Below, one piece after another: positions 27,249 to 35,263 of a stretch of DNA of 64,000 nt. The DNA comes from a virus. Within the stretch, counting starts at the first letter, position 1, and every line of letters starts with the position of its first letter. Both the position numbers and the translations under genes were made by a program. The stretch lies in IMG/VR virus record IMGVR_UViG_3300042567_002119, positions 1 through 64,000 of that record; one strand, given 5' to 3'. The notes below the pieces were generated by a model. That model had not been told where the DNA came from and did no database searches. It saw only the letters and a list, made by a program, of their open reading frames with translations.

Positions 27249-27728
27249 ATGAGCAAACGAATAATTGTAGTCGGCAGAGCCGCAAGCGGAAAAGATTTTC
27301 TTCGTAAAAAATTCGAAGATAGAGGTTTTAGGTACGCAGTAAGTTACACAACACGCCCTCCACGCGAAGGGGAAGTTGAAGGAAGAGATTACTTCTTCTT
27401 AAGTCCAGAACAGGCAGCTGATCTAATTAAAAATGACGAGTTCTATGAATACGTTGAGTTTAATGGCTGGATTTACGGAACTACTCGTGACCAATTCGAT
27501 GAGGATGACGTATTCATCATGACACCTAGTGGCTTAGCTCACCTGTCTGATGATGCGCGTAAAGAGTCATTGGTAATATTCTTTGATATTGCTGAGGATG
27601 TTAGGCGTCAACGTATGATGGACCGAGACATGCCCGGTGATTCAGTAGACAGACGATTAGAGGCCGATCGTAAAGATTTTGAAGGCTTCACAAATTATGA
27701 TATAAAAATAACTAACCACGATTTCTAA
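27249..27728 (+). CDS. gmk: Guanylate kinase-like nucleotide kinase
   Basis: 159 residues. P-loop GRAASGKD (about 8-15), the GMP-binding YTTRPPREGEVEGRDYFF (about 33-50) and a lid with RRQRMMDRD are all present. It would phosphorylate GMP or dGMP for dNTP supply; T4 has a functional analogue in gp1. It is shorter than bacterial Gmk (about 205 aa), lacking the C-terminal helices. Part of the ligase operon. Confidence 0.87.
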   Translation: MSKRIIVVGRAASGKDFLRKKFEDRGFRYAVSYTTRPPREGEVEGRDYFFLSPEQAADLIKNDEFYEYVEFNGWIYGTTRDQFDEDDVFIMTPSGLAHLSDDARKESLVIFFDIAEDVRRQRMMDRDMPGDSVDRRLEADRKDFEGFTNYDIKITNHDF

Positions 27729-27729
27729 T

Positions 27730-28158
27730 ATGGCATTTGAACTAAACGGAATAATCATTGAGATTTTCCCAGCACAGACTTTCAATAAAGGCTTTCGTAA
27801 GAGAGAATTTGTAATTGAATCGGGAGATAAGTACCCGCAAAAAATTGTATTTGGACTTGTACAGGACAAATGTGACATGATTGATTCTTATGGAATCGGA
27901 GATACTGTCTCAGTTGCGTTTGATGTAAAAGGCCGAGACTGGACAGACAAGTCAGGTCAGACAAAATACTTTAATAGCCTTGAGGCTTACCGAATCAACG
28001 GACAGCAGAGAGCTAACGTAAGTAAACCTGCTTCTGATTTTAATGATGAGGACGATGACGAAATCTTCCGTAGCCTTGGAATTGAGACCTCTGCACCAAA
28101 AAAATCAACATCGACTCAGTCTACTTTGACTGATGACGATTTACCATTCGACTTTTAA
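27730..28158 (+). CDS. DUF3127 protein, SSB-like
   Basis: 142 residues. The body KREFVIESGDKYPQKIVFGL and GDTVSVAFDVKGRDW matches the DUF3127 family, which is nearly confined to Bacteroidetes and has an OB-like fold. The C-terminus ends DDDLPFDF, very like the acidic tip of SSB (DDDIPF) that recruits replication partners. It sits between ligase/kinase and exonuclease genes. A single-stranded DNA-binding role is therefore likely. Confidence 0.82.
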   Translation: MAFELNGIIIEIFPAQTFNKGFRKREFVIESGDKYPQKIVFGLVQDKCDMIDSYGIGDTVSVAFDVKGRDWTDKSGQTKYFNSLEAYRINGQQRANVSKPASDFNDEDDDEIFRSLGIETSAPKKSTSTQSTLTDDDLPFDF

Positions 28159-28160
28159 TT

Positions 28161-28787
28161 ATGAAATACGTATCGATTGATATTGAAACGACGGGTCTTG
28201 ATCCAGAGACCTGTCAAATTTTACAGATTGGAGCTGTCATTGAGGACACCCTAAATCCAGCCTCATTGGAAGAACTACCTAAATTTCAGTGTATTGTGGA
28301 ACACACTACGTATGTAGGAAGTCCATTTGCCCTATCTCTAAACTCTTGGATTCTAAAAATTCTTGGCGGTTTAGAGAATCTAACAAAGGACGAACGTCTC
28401 GCATACCGAAAGTATCATAACATTTTACCGGTTGGACTAGTAGCCCACTCATTTCAAATGTGGCTAGCTTCAAATGGTATCCCAGCTGAGGCGACTGGTT
28501 GCGTAAAAATTAATGCAGCAGGTAAGAACTTTGCAAGTTTTGACAAAGTATTTCTGCAGAAACTTCCAAACTGGAGTTCAAACGTGCAGATTAGACAGAG
28601 AATCTTGGATCCAGCCATTCTGTTAATGAATTGGAAAACTGACGAGAGCTTACCTAATTTACAGACGTGCATGGATCGATGCCAATTATCTGGAGAAGTA
28701 ACCCATGATGCTCTGCAAGATGCATTAGATGTAGTTAGAGTCATCCGAACTGTAACTAGTAATTATAACTTTGTTAATATTAATTAG
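28161..28787 (+). CDS. DnaQ-like 3'-5' exonuclease
   Basis: 208 residues. Exo I motif SIDIETTGLDP (about 5-15), a central motif with conserved Asp/Asn, and the C-terminal H-DALQDALDV (about 180-190) give the DEDDh catalytic set. It probably proofreads or trims DNA ends. It follows the SSB-like gene by two bases and ends the ligase operon. Confidence 0.88.
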   Translation: MKYVSIDIETTGLDPETCQILQIGAVIEDTLNPASLEELPKFQCIVEHTTYVGSPFALSLNSWILKILGGLENLTKDERLAYRKYHNILPVGLVAHSFQMWLASNGIPAEATGCVKINAAGKNFASFDKVFLQKLPNWSSNVQIRQRILDPAILLMNWKTDESLPNLQTCMDRCQLSGEVTHDALQDALDVVRVIRTVTSNYNFVNIN

Positions 28788-28823
28788 GCTGAAATAGATA
28801 ACATTATAAAAATATTACGTGTT

Positions 28824-29414
28824 ATGATTAAGACCTTTAAAACTTTTACAAATGAAGCACTTAGTCCAGCTATTTTAACTAGTTCAATTAATGAGTGTAC
28901 AGCTAATCAACTTAAGAGTATTTCTGAATTTAAAAGTACTTATAAAACTGAGTTAGATAAAGCAAATAAGATTGTTAACGTATACCAGGTAATTGATAAA
29001 TTTAGTACCTGGCTAGTTGGTAAAACTCCAGCAATGGTCCAAGCTGCTCTATTAAATTCGCCAGGAACTGCTGATAAACTGGTAATTGAGGCATATACTT
29101 TCATTTATATGGAAATACAAAATCAATTAAAGTCAATTGGTACACTTAAAAAATCAGCACTTAAATTACTGGCTCCATCCGCTGCTGACTTTGATTCGCA
29201 AAAAACTGACTCAGACTTAGTGAATCAAATTATACAATTAGTGGAATCGTTATTTGATGTAGGCTTTATGATTGGTTACAAATTTGACAGTAAGTCAATT
29301 GAGGCAAATAATGCTTCAAACTGGTCAGTTTCTTTTACCAAATCTCTTAATTCTAGGAAATCTTTAATATTCAAAAATATTAAACTATTAATTCGTAACT
29401 TTTTATATAACTAA
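28824..29414 (+). CDS. Tagged putative internal protein
   Basis: 196 residues. MIKTFKTFTNE-A matches the tag pattern exactly (F-x-x-F-T-N-E). The rest is helical, Ser/Lys-rich and unrecognised. Codons are noticeably AT-rich (many TTA, AAA, AAT). Likely processed and packaged in the head. Confidence 0.68.
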   Translation: MIKTFKTFTNEALSPAILTSSINECTANQLKSISEFKSTYKTELDKANKIVNVYQVIDKFSTWLVGKTPAMVQAALLNSPGTADKLVIEAYTFIYMEIQNQLKSIGTLKKSALKLLAPSAADFDSQKTDSDLVNQIIQLVESLFDVGFMIGYKFDSKSIEANNASNWSVSFTKSLNSRKSLIFKNIKLLIRNFLYN

Positions 29415-29420
29415 TTGTCT

Positions 29421-29693
29421 ATGACAAAATTAAAAGAATGTTTATTATTATTTGCAATTCAGCTTGTACTGTATGGAATTTTATGCATAAATTTTAGAGC
29501 AGTTGCTGAAACTCAATATCACTTAGCAGCAGTTAGTGATTTTACAATAGCTTCACTAAATTTTTTCGTAATCCGAAAAATTGCAAAGAGCGAAGATTCA
29601 CTACACCAATGGTTTGGTTATGTTACTGGCTCAGTAGCCGGGTCATATTTAGGAATTTGGTTATCGGTTCAACTAGCCAATACAATTTTGTAG
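29421..29693 (+). CDS. Small three-helix membrane protein
   Basis: 90 residues with hydrophobic segments at about 7-24, 38-52 and 66-88. ATG at 29421 chosen over TTG at 29415. No family recognised. Confidence 0.68.
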   Translation: MTKLKECLLLFAIQLVLYGILCINFRAVAETQYHLAAVSDFTIASLNFFVIRKIAKSEDSLHQWFGYVTGSVAGSYLGIWLSVQLANTIL

Positions 29694-29699
29694 TATAAT
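29692..29699 (+). promoter_or_regulatory. AGTATAAT promoter 6 bases before ATG (leaderless)
   Basis: TATAAT, ACTAC-type spacer of six bases, then the UvdE ATG at 29706. The motif overlaps the stop codon of the preceding gene. Confidence 0.6.
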
Positions 29700-29705
29700 A
29701 ACTAC

Positions 29706-30680
29706 ATGAAAGATACTAACGTCCGTTTGGGTTACTGTTGCATTAACTTGTCTCTAGCCGACCAAAAAATTACAGCCAATCGAGGTATGATCCGTAAAAC
29801 CTTTCAAGAAAAGGGCGTTTCATATTGTGCTGAGCTTGCGCATCAAAATATAAAAGATGTTCTAAAAATTCTACAATGGAATTTAGCTAATGGCATTTAC
29901 GTATATCGAATGTCAAGCGATATTTTTCCATGGATGTCAGAGTACGAAATTACTCAGCTTCCAAACTTTATGGAAATCTTGCCAGACATGCAGGCAATCG
30001 GCAAGTTTGTAATTGCAAACGGCATGCGAATCTCAATGCATCCAGGCCAGTTCGATGTTCTGCCATCTCCCAATCCAGCGGTTGTCACAAAAACAGTCAA
30101 GGATCTGGACCAGCATGCGCAAATTATGACCTTAATGGGCTTGCCAATTGACCATAATTATCCAATTAACATTCATGTCGGTGGGACCTATGGCGATAAG
30201 GAGTCCGCTGCTCAACGATTCTGTCAGAATTTTCAACGTCTCCACGAAAATACTAAGGCCAGGCTTGTTGTCGAAAACGACGATAAGGCTACACAGTACT
30301 CGGTACTCGATCTTTTTCAATTAGTCTATACGAATATTGGCACGCCAATTACATTTGATTTCCATCATCACCGTTTTAACACCAGCGATCTTACTGAGGA
30401 AGCTGCACTCGCCCTAGCTGCCACTACCTGGGGACGCGTGACTCCGCTCACTCATTACTCTAGTAGTAAAAAAACATTTGAAGATCCGTCAGTTATTGCC
30501 AGATCCCATGCTGATTACGTTTACGAACAGATAAATACTTATAATCGCAGTTTCGATATTGAGATAGAGGCCAAGGCAAAAGACCTAGCCGTACTTAAGT
30601 ATCGTGACTCTTCTGTGAGTCTTCTTGAAAACTACTTGGAGTTCGATGATAAAAGATACTTTGAAAAAATAGCAGACTAA
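29706..30680 (+). CDS. uvdE: UV damage endonuclease (UvdE/UVE1)
   Basis: 324 residues with the TIM-barrel motifs of the family. LGYCCINLSL is at the N-terminus, then YRMSSDIFPW (about 76-85), MRISMHPGQF (about 108-117), INIHVGGTYGDKE, RLVVENDD and TFDFHHHRFN. The His and Glu/Asp residues bind the metal cluster. The enzyme nicks 5' to UV photoproducts and other distortions, opening a repair path independent of UvrABC. T4 instead uses DenV. Start fixed by the leaderless promoter. Confidence 0.95.
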   Translation: MKDTNVRLGYCCINLSLADQKITANRGMIRKTFQEKGVSYCAELAHQNIKDVLKILQWNLANGIYVYRMSSDIFPWMSEYEITQLPNFMEILPDMQAIGKFVIANGMRISMHPGQFDVLPSPNPAVVTKTVKDLDQHAQIMTLMGLPIDHNYPINIHVGGTYGDKESAAQRFCQNFQRLHENTKARLVVENDDKATQYSVLDLFQLVYTNIGTPITFDFHHHRFNTSDLTEEAALALAATTWGRVTPLTHYSSSKKTFEDPSVIARSHADYVYEQINTYNRSFDIEIEAKAKDLAVLKYRDSSVSLLENYLEFDDKRYFEKIAD

Positions 30681-30941
30681 ATGACTGATCAAACTACTGA
30701 AGACTGCGGATGCGGTTCAACGCCAGCAACTCCAAAACCTACGGTACTTAGCCGAATCATCGATAAAGTGTTTGTTAGTGAAGATCTAAAGAATCACCGA
30801 ATGTCCATTTGCAAACAGTGTCCTCATTTTGGAGAGACCCTATCCCAATGTGGAATATGCGGCTGTTTTCTTGAAGCAAAGACTCGACTGGTAGGATTTC
30901 ACTGCGCGCTAGATCAAATAGGCGAGCAACCTAAGTGGTAA
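30681..30941 (+). CDS. Small zinc-ribbon protein
   Basis: 86 residues. Two CxxC pairs, CKQCPHF and CGICGCFLEAKTRL, followed by another Cys, form a typical phage zinc-ribbon of the pattern C-x2-C...C-x2-C-G-C-F-x3-K-T-R. An extra DCGCG lies at the N-terminus. It starts directly after the uvdE stop. Function unknown. Confidence 0.78.
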   Translation: MTDQTTEDCGCGSTPATPKPTVLSRIIDKVFVSEDLKNHRMSICKQCPHFGETLSQCGICGCFLEAKTRLVGFHCALDQIGEQPKW

Positions 30942-30948
30942 TAAATAA
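30941..30948 (+). promoter_or_regulatory. Late-type promoter motif ATAAATAA
   Basis: Overlaps the preceding stop. About 100 bases precede the best start of the next gene, giving an unusually long leader. Confidence 0.45.
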
Positions 30949-31047
30949 TCTTGAAATTTACTTTTAATTTCCTAGAGTCAATCACTGACTCTTTGAAAAA
31001 TGATAACCCTATGGACAGTGAGAGTCAAAACTTGGAGACAAACCTTA

Positions 31048-31257
31048 ATGGCCAACCTGGCAACATGGTGCATGATGATCGCACTGTTCTTCAATCCGTT
31101 CGGTTTCGATATCGTACAGTATTGGCTAATGCAGGTAACTGGCAGTTTATGGAGAGCCAACTTCGTTTTGTACTGCATAGCGGCACTATTCTTTGGCTGC
31201 TCTTTCTACTTTCGTTGGCGATATAAAAAACTTGTTAAACAAAAAAGGACTCTTTAA
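31048..31257 (+). CDS. Small two-helix membrane protein
   Basis: 69 residues from MANLATW. Hydrophobic segments are at about 5-30 and 35-55, with a basic tail (RWRYKKLVKQKR). The layout (NPFGFD turn between helices) is common in small phage inner-membrane proteins. A GGAG lies 8-11 bases upstream of 31048, which favours this start over the ATG at 31000. Function unknown. Confidence 0.65.
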   Translation: MANLATWCMMIALFFNPFGFDIVQYWLMQVTGSLWRANFVLYCIAALFFGCSFYFRWRYKKLVKQKRTL

Positions 31258-31268
31258 GAGTCCTTTTT
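31241..31268 (+). terminator. Bidirectional terminator
   Basis: AAAAAAGGACTC and GAGTCCTTTTTT form a 12-base perfect stem. It serves the small membrane protein gene on the left and the minus-strand fibre gene on the right. Confidence 0.92.
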
Positions 31269-31287
31269 TGTTAGTTATATTAACCGA

Positions 31288-32430
31288 TTAAACTGTATAC
31301 AGACTACTTACAATTGGATAATTAGCGGAATGTAAAAGTTGCTGTAAATCCCTATGGCCAGCAGCTGAATCATTAGCTAAGTGTATTTTAAAAGACTTAA
31401 CGGTCTGTACTTGCTCACTATATGTTCCAGCATTTAAATGTGATCCAACTACCCATTTAGTAGTGTTTGTCCAGGTAATAGGCGTAATTACTGATAAATT
31501 GCGGCTCTCTCCGCCGTTCGCTCGAATGATCGGAGTTTCTCCAGCTTTATGAGCGAAGGTAATGTACGTGGACGGTTGAGTTAGAGCCAAGTCATAGTCG
31601 ACTTGATAACAAATCGATCCACTGATATTCAACACCTGAATACCTGAATCAGCTGTTCGAACTTGGTAAATTGCTTTATTTGCGACAGTGTCATATAATT
31701 CAAAAAGTGTTTTGTCAGGTACAAGTTCTCCAAATACTCCCTCAAATACAAAGCCATTCGAGTAAACGCTTGCAGCCGTTGCTGTGGTCTGTACAAGACC
31801 GCCTGCTCCTCCTAATACAAATCCGCCCTCCGAGCCAAGGCCGTTACCATTTGGGGTGACTCCAGTCGCGCTAATTAAATTAAAATCTTTAACTTTGAAT
31901 GCAGCTGGAGCGTGTGTTCCAAATCCAACGGATGTTGTGGGATTTGCTAAGTTAAACATTTCAGTGTCTCCTCCGCCGTAATAGCTTCCCAAGTAACCTG
32001 ATTCAATATTCGCAACCGTTTGACAACCAGTCAGTGACTCTGCGAACGTATATTCTGGGTAATCACAGTTAATTAGTGCATATTTGCCGCTGGCCTTTAA
32101 CCAGGCAAGTGTCTCTGTGTAACTCATCAGTGCATAATTATTTGCACTTCGGTCAGGTAGTCTACTTACTAATTCGGCGATTTTGTCAGTGTAGGTTCCA
32201 GTTCCATCGATCCACCAGATACGCGGTACTGCATTATCTTCGGTGTCTATTCCTCTACTAAAAGTATCTGAATACAGAACTATATTTGTGTTTGGAGAAA
32301 TACCCGCTCTCCATTTTCGAGCAGTGTCCGCTCGGTAATCCTTAGGAGTAAGTCCCAAAGAAACGGTTCCTATATGAATCGCTGCCGGTGATTGGCTAAG
32401 GCGATTATAACATACTGGATTTGGTGTCAT
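31288..32430 (-). CDS. Virion appendage protein, LamG-like (decoration or fibre)
   Basis: 380 residues. The first 140 form a Trp/Tyr-containing mixed domain. The second half (about 150-370) has the Gly-rich, jelly-roll character of LamG/concanavalin modules, with phrases such as FVFEGVFGELVPDKTLFELYD and TYITFAHKAGETPIIRANGG. Such folds bind glycans on virions. Late-type promoter; isolated minus-strand unit. Exact location on the virion unknown. Confidence 0.65.
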   Translation of the reverse strand: MTPNPVCYNRLSQSPAAIHIGTVSLGLTPKDYRADTARKWRAGISPNTNIVLYSDTFSRGIDTEDNAVPRIWWIDGTGTYTDKIAELVSRLPDRSANNYALMSYTETLAWLKASGKYALINCDYPEYTFAESLTGCQTVANIESGYLGSYYGGGDTEMFNLANPTTSVGFGTHAPAAFKVKDFNLISATGVTPNGNGLGSEGGFVLGGAGGLVQTTATAASVYSNGFVFEGVFGELVPDKTLFELYDTVANKAIYQVRTADSGIQVLNISGSICYQVDYDLALTQPSTYITFAHKAGETPIIRANGGESRNLSVITPITWTNTTKWVVGSHLNAGTYSEQVQTVKSFKIHLANDSAAGHRDLQQLLHSANYPIVSSLYTV

Positions 32431-32451
32431 AGTGTATAAAATTATTTGAAT

Positions 32452-32459
32452 TTATTTAT
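32452..32459 (-). promoter_or_regulatory. Late-type promoter motif ATAAATAA
   Basis: Minus strand, 21 bases before the start at 32430. Confidence 0.6.
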
Positions 32460-32507
32460 TTGCGAAAGTTTAGCAAGTCTTCGATGTAACCTTTTATTCT
32501 CTACTGT

Positions 32508-32515
32508 AGTATAAT
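32508..32515 (+). promoter_or_regulatory. AGTATAAT promoter 6 bases before ATG (leaderless)
   Basis: TATAAT, AATAGC, then ATG at 32522. Confidence 0.6.
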
Positions 32516-32521
32516 AATAGC

Positions 32522-32761
32522 ATGAGCTTTAATAAATATTTTATTCCAGAACCAGAAGTGGTTGCTGATCTAGTAAAGAAGAAAGGGCCAAAGGCTTTTA
32601 TCTCCAGAAAAATAGATGCAGTGATCGGAAATCCAGTCAGCATAGATATACTAGATCACATCTATGAAGAGGTGACCTTAGGTAAAGATGATGCAACTGT
32701 GATGCAGAGCTTGCGTAAAAAATTTCCAACCTATTTCAATGGCGAGTCCGTTAAGAGCTAA
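32522..32761 (+). CDS. Small protein, unrecognised
   Basis: 79 residues, mixed charge, helical C-terminus. First gene of a three-gene overlapping unit (overlaps of 23 and 4 bases). No family recognised. Confidence 0.68.
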   Translation: MSFNKYFIPEPEVVADLVKKKGPKAFISRKIDAVIGNPVSIDILDHIYEEVTLGKDDATVMQSLRKKFPTYFNGESVKS

Positions 32762-33026
32762 TGATGTCTGTTTAGTAACACTAAGAGTTGGTGAAACTGA
32801 AGTACATAGCGGAGTTTCAAGCACATTCCGGTCAGCCTATAAACTTGCACTATTTGAGCAGGGCATCTCATTCCCAAATCTGCCAGAGCGTGCAGCCCTA
32901 ACTGTAATGAACCGAAACGGTCAAGTATTTCTTTGGGATACTGGGAAATTTCAATACGAGGAGGAGGCCAGATGGTCGCCAGTCGGTAAAATGGCAATAA
33001 TTCAAAAAATAAAAGTAAAGAGATGA
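32739..33026 (+). CDS. Small protein, unrecognised
   Basis: 95 residues with a compact alpha/beta pattern (VCLVTLRVGETEVHSGVSSTFR). The start lies 23 bases inside the upstream gene. Function unknown. Confidence 0.65.
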   Translation: MASPLRANDVCLVTLRVGETEVHSGVSSTFRSAYKLALFEQGISFPNLPERAALTVMNRNGQVFLWDTGKFQYEEEARWSPVGKMAIIQKIKVKR

Positions 33027-33280
33027 ATTTAGAAAAACACGTAGTTATTTGTGACTGTCACTGTCCAGAACACCAGTTTATCCTAATCAAGGACACCACT
33101 GATCAAGAGGTTTGGTTGGAGGTCCACCTATGTCCAACTCCAGGCTTCTTTCGGAGATTATGGGCAGGCTTAAGGTATGCATTTGGCTACCGGTCCAGGT
33201 ATGGACACTTTGATAATATCCTGGTAACGCCAGAAGATCAGGCAAAAATAGTTGACTTGTTACAAACTAAACCACAATAA
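33023..33280 (+). CDS. Small protein with Cys/His-rich N-terminus
   Basis: 85 residues. CDCHCPEHQF near the N-terminus could bind a metal. FFRRLWAGLRYAFGYRSRYGHF in the middle is basic and aromatic (about residues 47-68). Last gene of its unit, followed by a terminator. Function unknown. Confidence 0.7.
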   Translation: MNLEKHVVICDCHCPEHQFILIKDTTDQEVWLEVHLCPTPGFFRRLWAGLRYAFGYRSRYGHFDNILVTPEDQAKIVDLLQTKPQ

Positions 33281-33306
33281 AAAAGGGAGCAAGTGCTCCC
33301 TTTTTT
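33279..33306 (+). terminator. Bidirectional terminator
   Basis: AAAAAAGGGAGCA and TGCTCCCTTTTTT form a perfect stem with a two-base loop between convergent genes. Confidence 0.9.
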
Positions 33307-33325
33307 CTTTTTAATATCTGTAAAC

Positions 33326-33523
33326 TTATTCAATAAGTCCCAATATTCTTGATTCCTGAACTGCCTCTAACTGACATGGGGAAATTCCTTCTCCAAATCT
33401 GTCAAGTAATTTCTGTTCAGCTTCTCCTACTGAGCTTGCCTCAACTAAGTACTGTTCACGAATCTTTTTTGTTTTGCCGTTGTCGTCTTCCGACTCGAAT
33501 CTTAATTTTGCTAAGTAATACAT
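33326..33523 (-). CDS. Small DUF4494-like protein
   Basis: 65 residues. The pattern AKLRFESEDDNGKTKKIREQYLVEA then SVGEAEQKLLD (read in parts, about residues 5-44) resembles DUF4494, a short Bacteroidetes family with E-x-Y-L-V-x-A-x-S-x-x-E-A-E. Family assignment is by eye. An ATAAAT-like motif lies just upstream. Confidence 0.6.
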   Translation of the reverse strand: MYYLAKLRFESEDDNGKTKKIREQYLVEASSVGEAEQKLLDRFGEGISPCQLEAVQESRILGLIE

Positions 33524-33568
33524 AATTTATAAATTTATAGAGTGTTATACTGAGAATCTGGATTAGGT

Positions 33569-34045
33569 TTACTGTTTAGCAGCTGCTTGATTAGATCTCA
33601 TCGATAACCTTTTACCAGGAGACTCAAAACTAGATTTTACAGGATTGGCTTGCATAATTTTATTATCCTTTACCTCTTTGTCCTTCTTGAATACTTTATC
33701 GCCATTCATTTTCTTGGTCTTCTTCTTTTCGTTAAGATCAGAACCTTCTGCATACTGAGCCAATAGAGTATCAGCTTCATCTGCGAATTCTTCAGCAATT
33801 GCCTCTCCCATTTCGTCATTAATCATAACAATTAAGTCATTCTCAAGGTCTGTTAATCGGGTAGCAGTGCCGTATTTTTCAGAGTAAGGGTCAATATCAA
33901 TGCCTGCTGAGCTGTATTGATTCGCCAATTCAATTAATTCTCTAGCCGTTTCGTGATAGAATCGGTCTGACTTCATATCCGCTTTTTGGTGAAAATCGTC
34001 AAAGCTTTCTTCGAAACTTTCAAATAGTGCAACGTATCGTTTCAT
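33569..34045 (-). CDS. Tagged putative internal protein, charged
   Basis: 158 residues. MKRYVALFESFEES is a loose match to the targeting-tag pattern (F-x-x-F-x-E). A helical acidic domain (about 20-105) is followed by a very basic Lys-rich tail (about 106-158). Such charge separation recalls T4 internal proteins that bind packaged DNA. Late-type promoter. No family recognised. Confidence 0.65.
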   Translation of the reverse strand: MKRYVALFESFEESFDDFHQKADMKSDRFYHETARELIELANQYSSAGIDIDPYSEKYGTATRLTDLENDLIVMINDEMGEAIAEEFADEADTLLAQYAEGSDLNEKKKTKKMNGDKVFKKDKEVKDNKIMQANPVKSSFESPGKRLSMRSNQAAAKQ

Positions 34046-34055
34046 TATGTTTTTG

Positions 34056-34062
34056 GTATAAT
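34056..34062 (+). promoter_or_regulatory. GTATAAT promoter motif for the Fpg/Nei-like gene
   Basis: TTGGTATAAT lies 20 bases before the ATG at 34083 and is divergent from the late motif on the other strand. Confidence 0.45.
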
Positions 34063-34072
34063 TTTAATAAAT

Positions 34073-34080
34073 TTATTTAT
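34073..34080 (-). promoter_or_regulatory. Late-type promoter motif ATAAATAA
   Basis: Minus strand, 27 bases before the start at 34045. Confidence 0.55.
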
Positions 34081-34082
34081 CC

Positions 34083-34889
34083 ATGCCAGAAGGACCTGAA
34101 TGTAGAAGAGTGTACGAAGGAATTGCCGAATTTTCCAAAGGAAAGACGGTTACTCAATTTGAAGTATTAGGCGGCCGCTTCCTAAAGAGAGCACCGGACC
34201 TAGTCGTTAGCCCCAGTTTACCCACCAGAGTAGTGGGCGGTGGAGTTAAAGGCAAATTCATTTGGCTTGAATTAAGTGACGAGACCTGCCTCTGGATAAC
34301 ACTGGGAATGAGCGGGTTCTGGTCAACTGACTTGAGACCACACAGCCATTTCCGTATAGGCTTCGATGATGGCACTTCGTTATATTTCGTTGATCAACGC
34401 AGATTCGGTACACTAAAGTTCATGCAAACTTCAGATCTTGCAAAAAAACTGGCCGGCTTGGGGCTTGATATGCTAAACGATCAGACCTCAAGCATGTACG
34501 ATTTTGTTAGAAAAGTTGAGTTACCTAAGGCTCAGAAGAAAACTGTAGCTGAAGCTTTAATGGACCAGTCGCTATTTGCCGGGGTCGGTAACTATATCAA
34601 ATGTGAAATGCTTTACCGGTGCAGAATATCCCCATATCGACTGGTCAGCGACCTAACTCAGGAAGATATTTGTGGATTATGGAATTGGGGAAAATTAATC
34701 ATGCGATCTTCCTATACACAAGGCGGCGCCAGTATCCGAAATTATCGACAGGTAACTGGTGAGTCAGGTGGATTTACCTTTGACTTTGAAGTGTATGCAC
34801 AAAAGACCGATCTATTGGGCAATCTGGTGGTTAGGGAAGAAACCTTAGACGGAAGAACCACTCATTGGGTTCCAAGTCTACAATTATAG
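34083..34889 (+). CDS. Fpg/Nei-family DNA glycosylase with zincless finger
   Basis: 268 residues. MPEGPE provides the catalytic Pro2 and Glu3. The H2TH region reads LFAGVGNYIKCEMLY (about 164-178). The C-terminus has no Cys4 zinc finger. Instead it has DGRTTHWVP, resembling the zincless finger (GRTxWF) of NEIL1 and the mimiviral/plant Nei enzymes. It should excise oxidised bases and cut the AP site by beta/delta-elimination. It is one of three base-repair enzymes in this window. Confidence 0.93.
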   Translation: MPEGPECRRVYEGIAEFSKGKTVTQFEVLGGRFLKRAPDLVVSPSLPTRVVGGGVKGKFIWLELSDETCLWITLGMSGFWSTDLRPHSHFRIGFDDGTSLYFVDQRRFGTLKFMQTSDLAKKLAGLGLDMLNDQTSSMYDFVRKVELPKAQKKTVAEALMDQSLFAGVGNYIKCEMLYRCRISPYRLVSDLTQEDICGLWNWGKLIMRSSYTQGGASIRNYRQVTGESGGFTFDFEVYAQKTDLLGNLVVREETLDGRTTHWVPSLQL

Positions 34890-34895
34890 TATAAT
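34888..34895 (+). promoter_or_regulatory. AGTATAAT promoter 6 bases before ATG (leaderless)
   Basis: TATAAT, AGTAGC, then ATG at 34902. It overlaps the TAG stop of the glycosylase gene. Confidence 0.6.
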
Positions 34896-34901
34896 AGTAG
34901 C

Positions 34902-35261
34902 ATGAAAGATATTATCGACCTCGGAAATGAGGTATTTAGTCATCTAATAAAACAACACAGGGAACTTGAAGAGTCTCGTACGCTATTCCTGTATGGAATT
35001 ACAATGGGAAATACGTGGTTTGTAATTGATTCAGCTAATTGGATTATAGTAGAAGAAGCAGGTTTAACCTATAATTTTGAGGATCCTGAAATTGCCAAAT
35101 TAGATGCAGCCTGGAAGGACTCTAAATTTCAAAAAGAGTTAATCGCGGCTCAACGGATAATGAAGGAGATTAGCCCTCAATCCAGAAACGTTAATCCACA
35201 GGACGGAGATACTTTTGAATTTTGGAATAATGAAACTCCTTGGCGAGAAATAAACTTATAG
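34902..35261 (+). CDS. Hypothetical protein
   Basis: 119 residues, alpha/beta with an acidic C-terminus. It precedes and nearly touches the 2OG-oxygenase gene (two-base gap). No family recognised. Confidence 0.7.
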   Translation: MKDIIDLGNEVFSHLIKQHRELEESRTLFLYGITMGNTWFVIDSANWIIVEEAGLTYNFEDPEIAKLDAAWKDSKFQKELIAAQRIMKEISPQSRNVNPQDGDTFEFWNNETPWREINL

Positions 35262-35263
35262 CA

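Noticed and set aside
30951-31226. 91-residue ORF starting with TTG
   Set aside because: The overlapping frame (31048-31257) gives a typical membrane protein with a ribosome-binding site, while this frame looks random.
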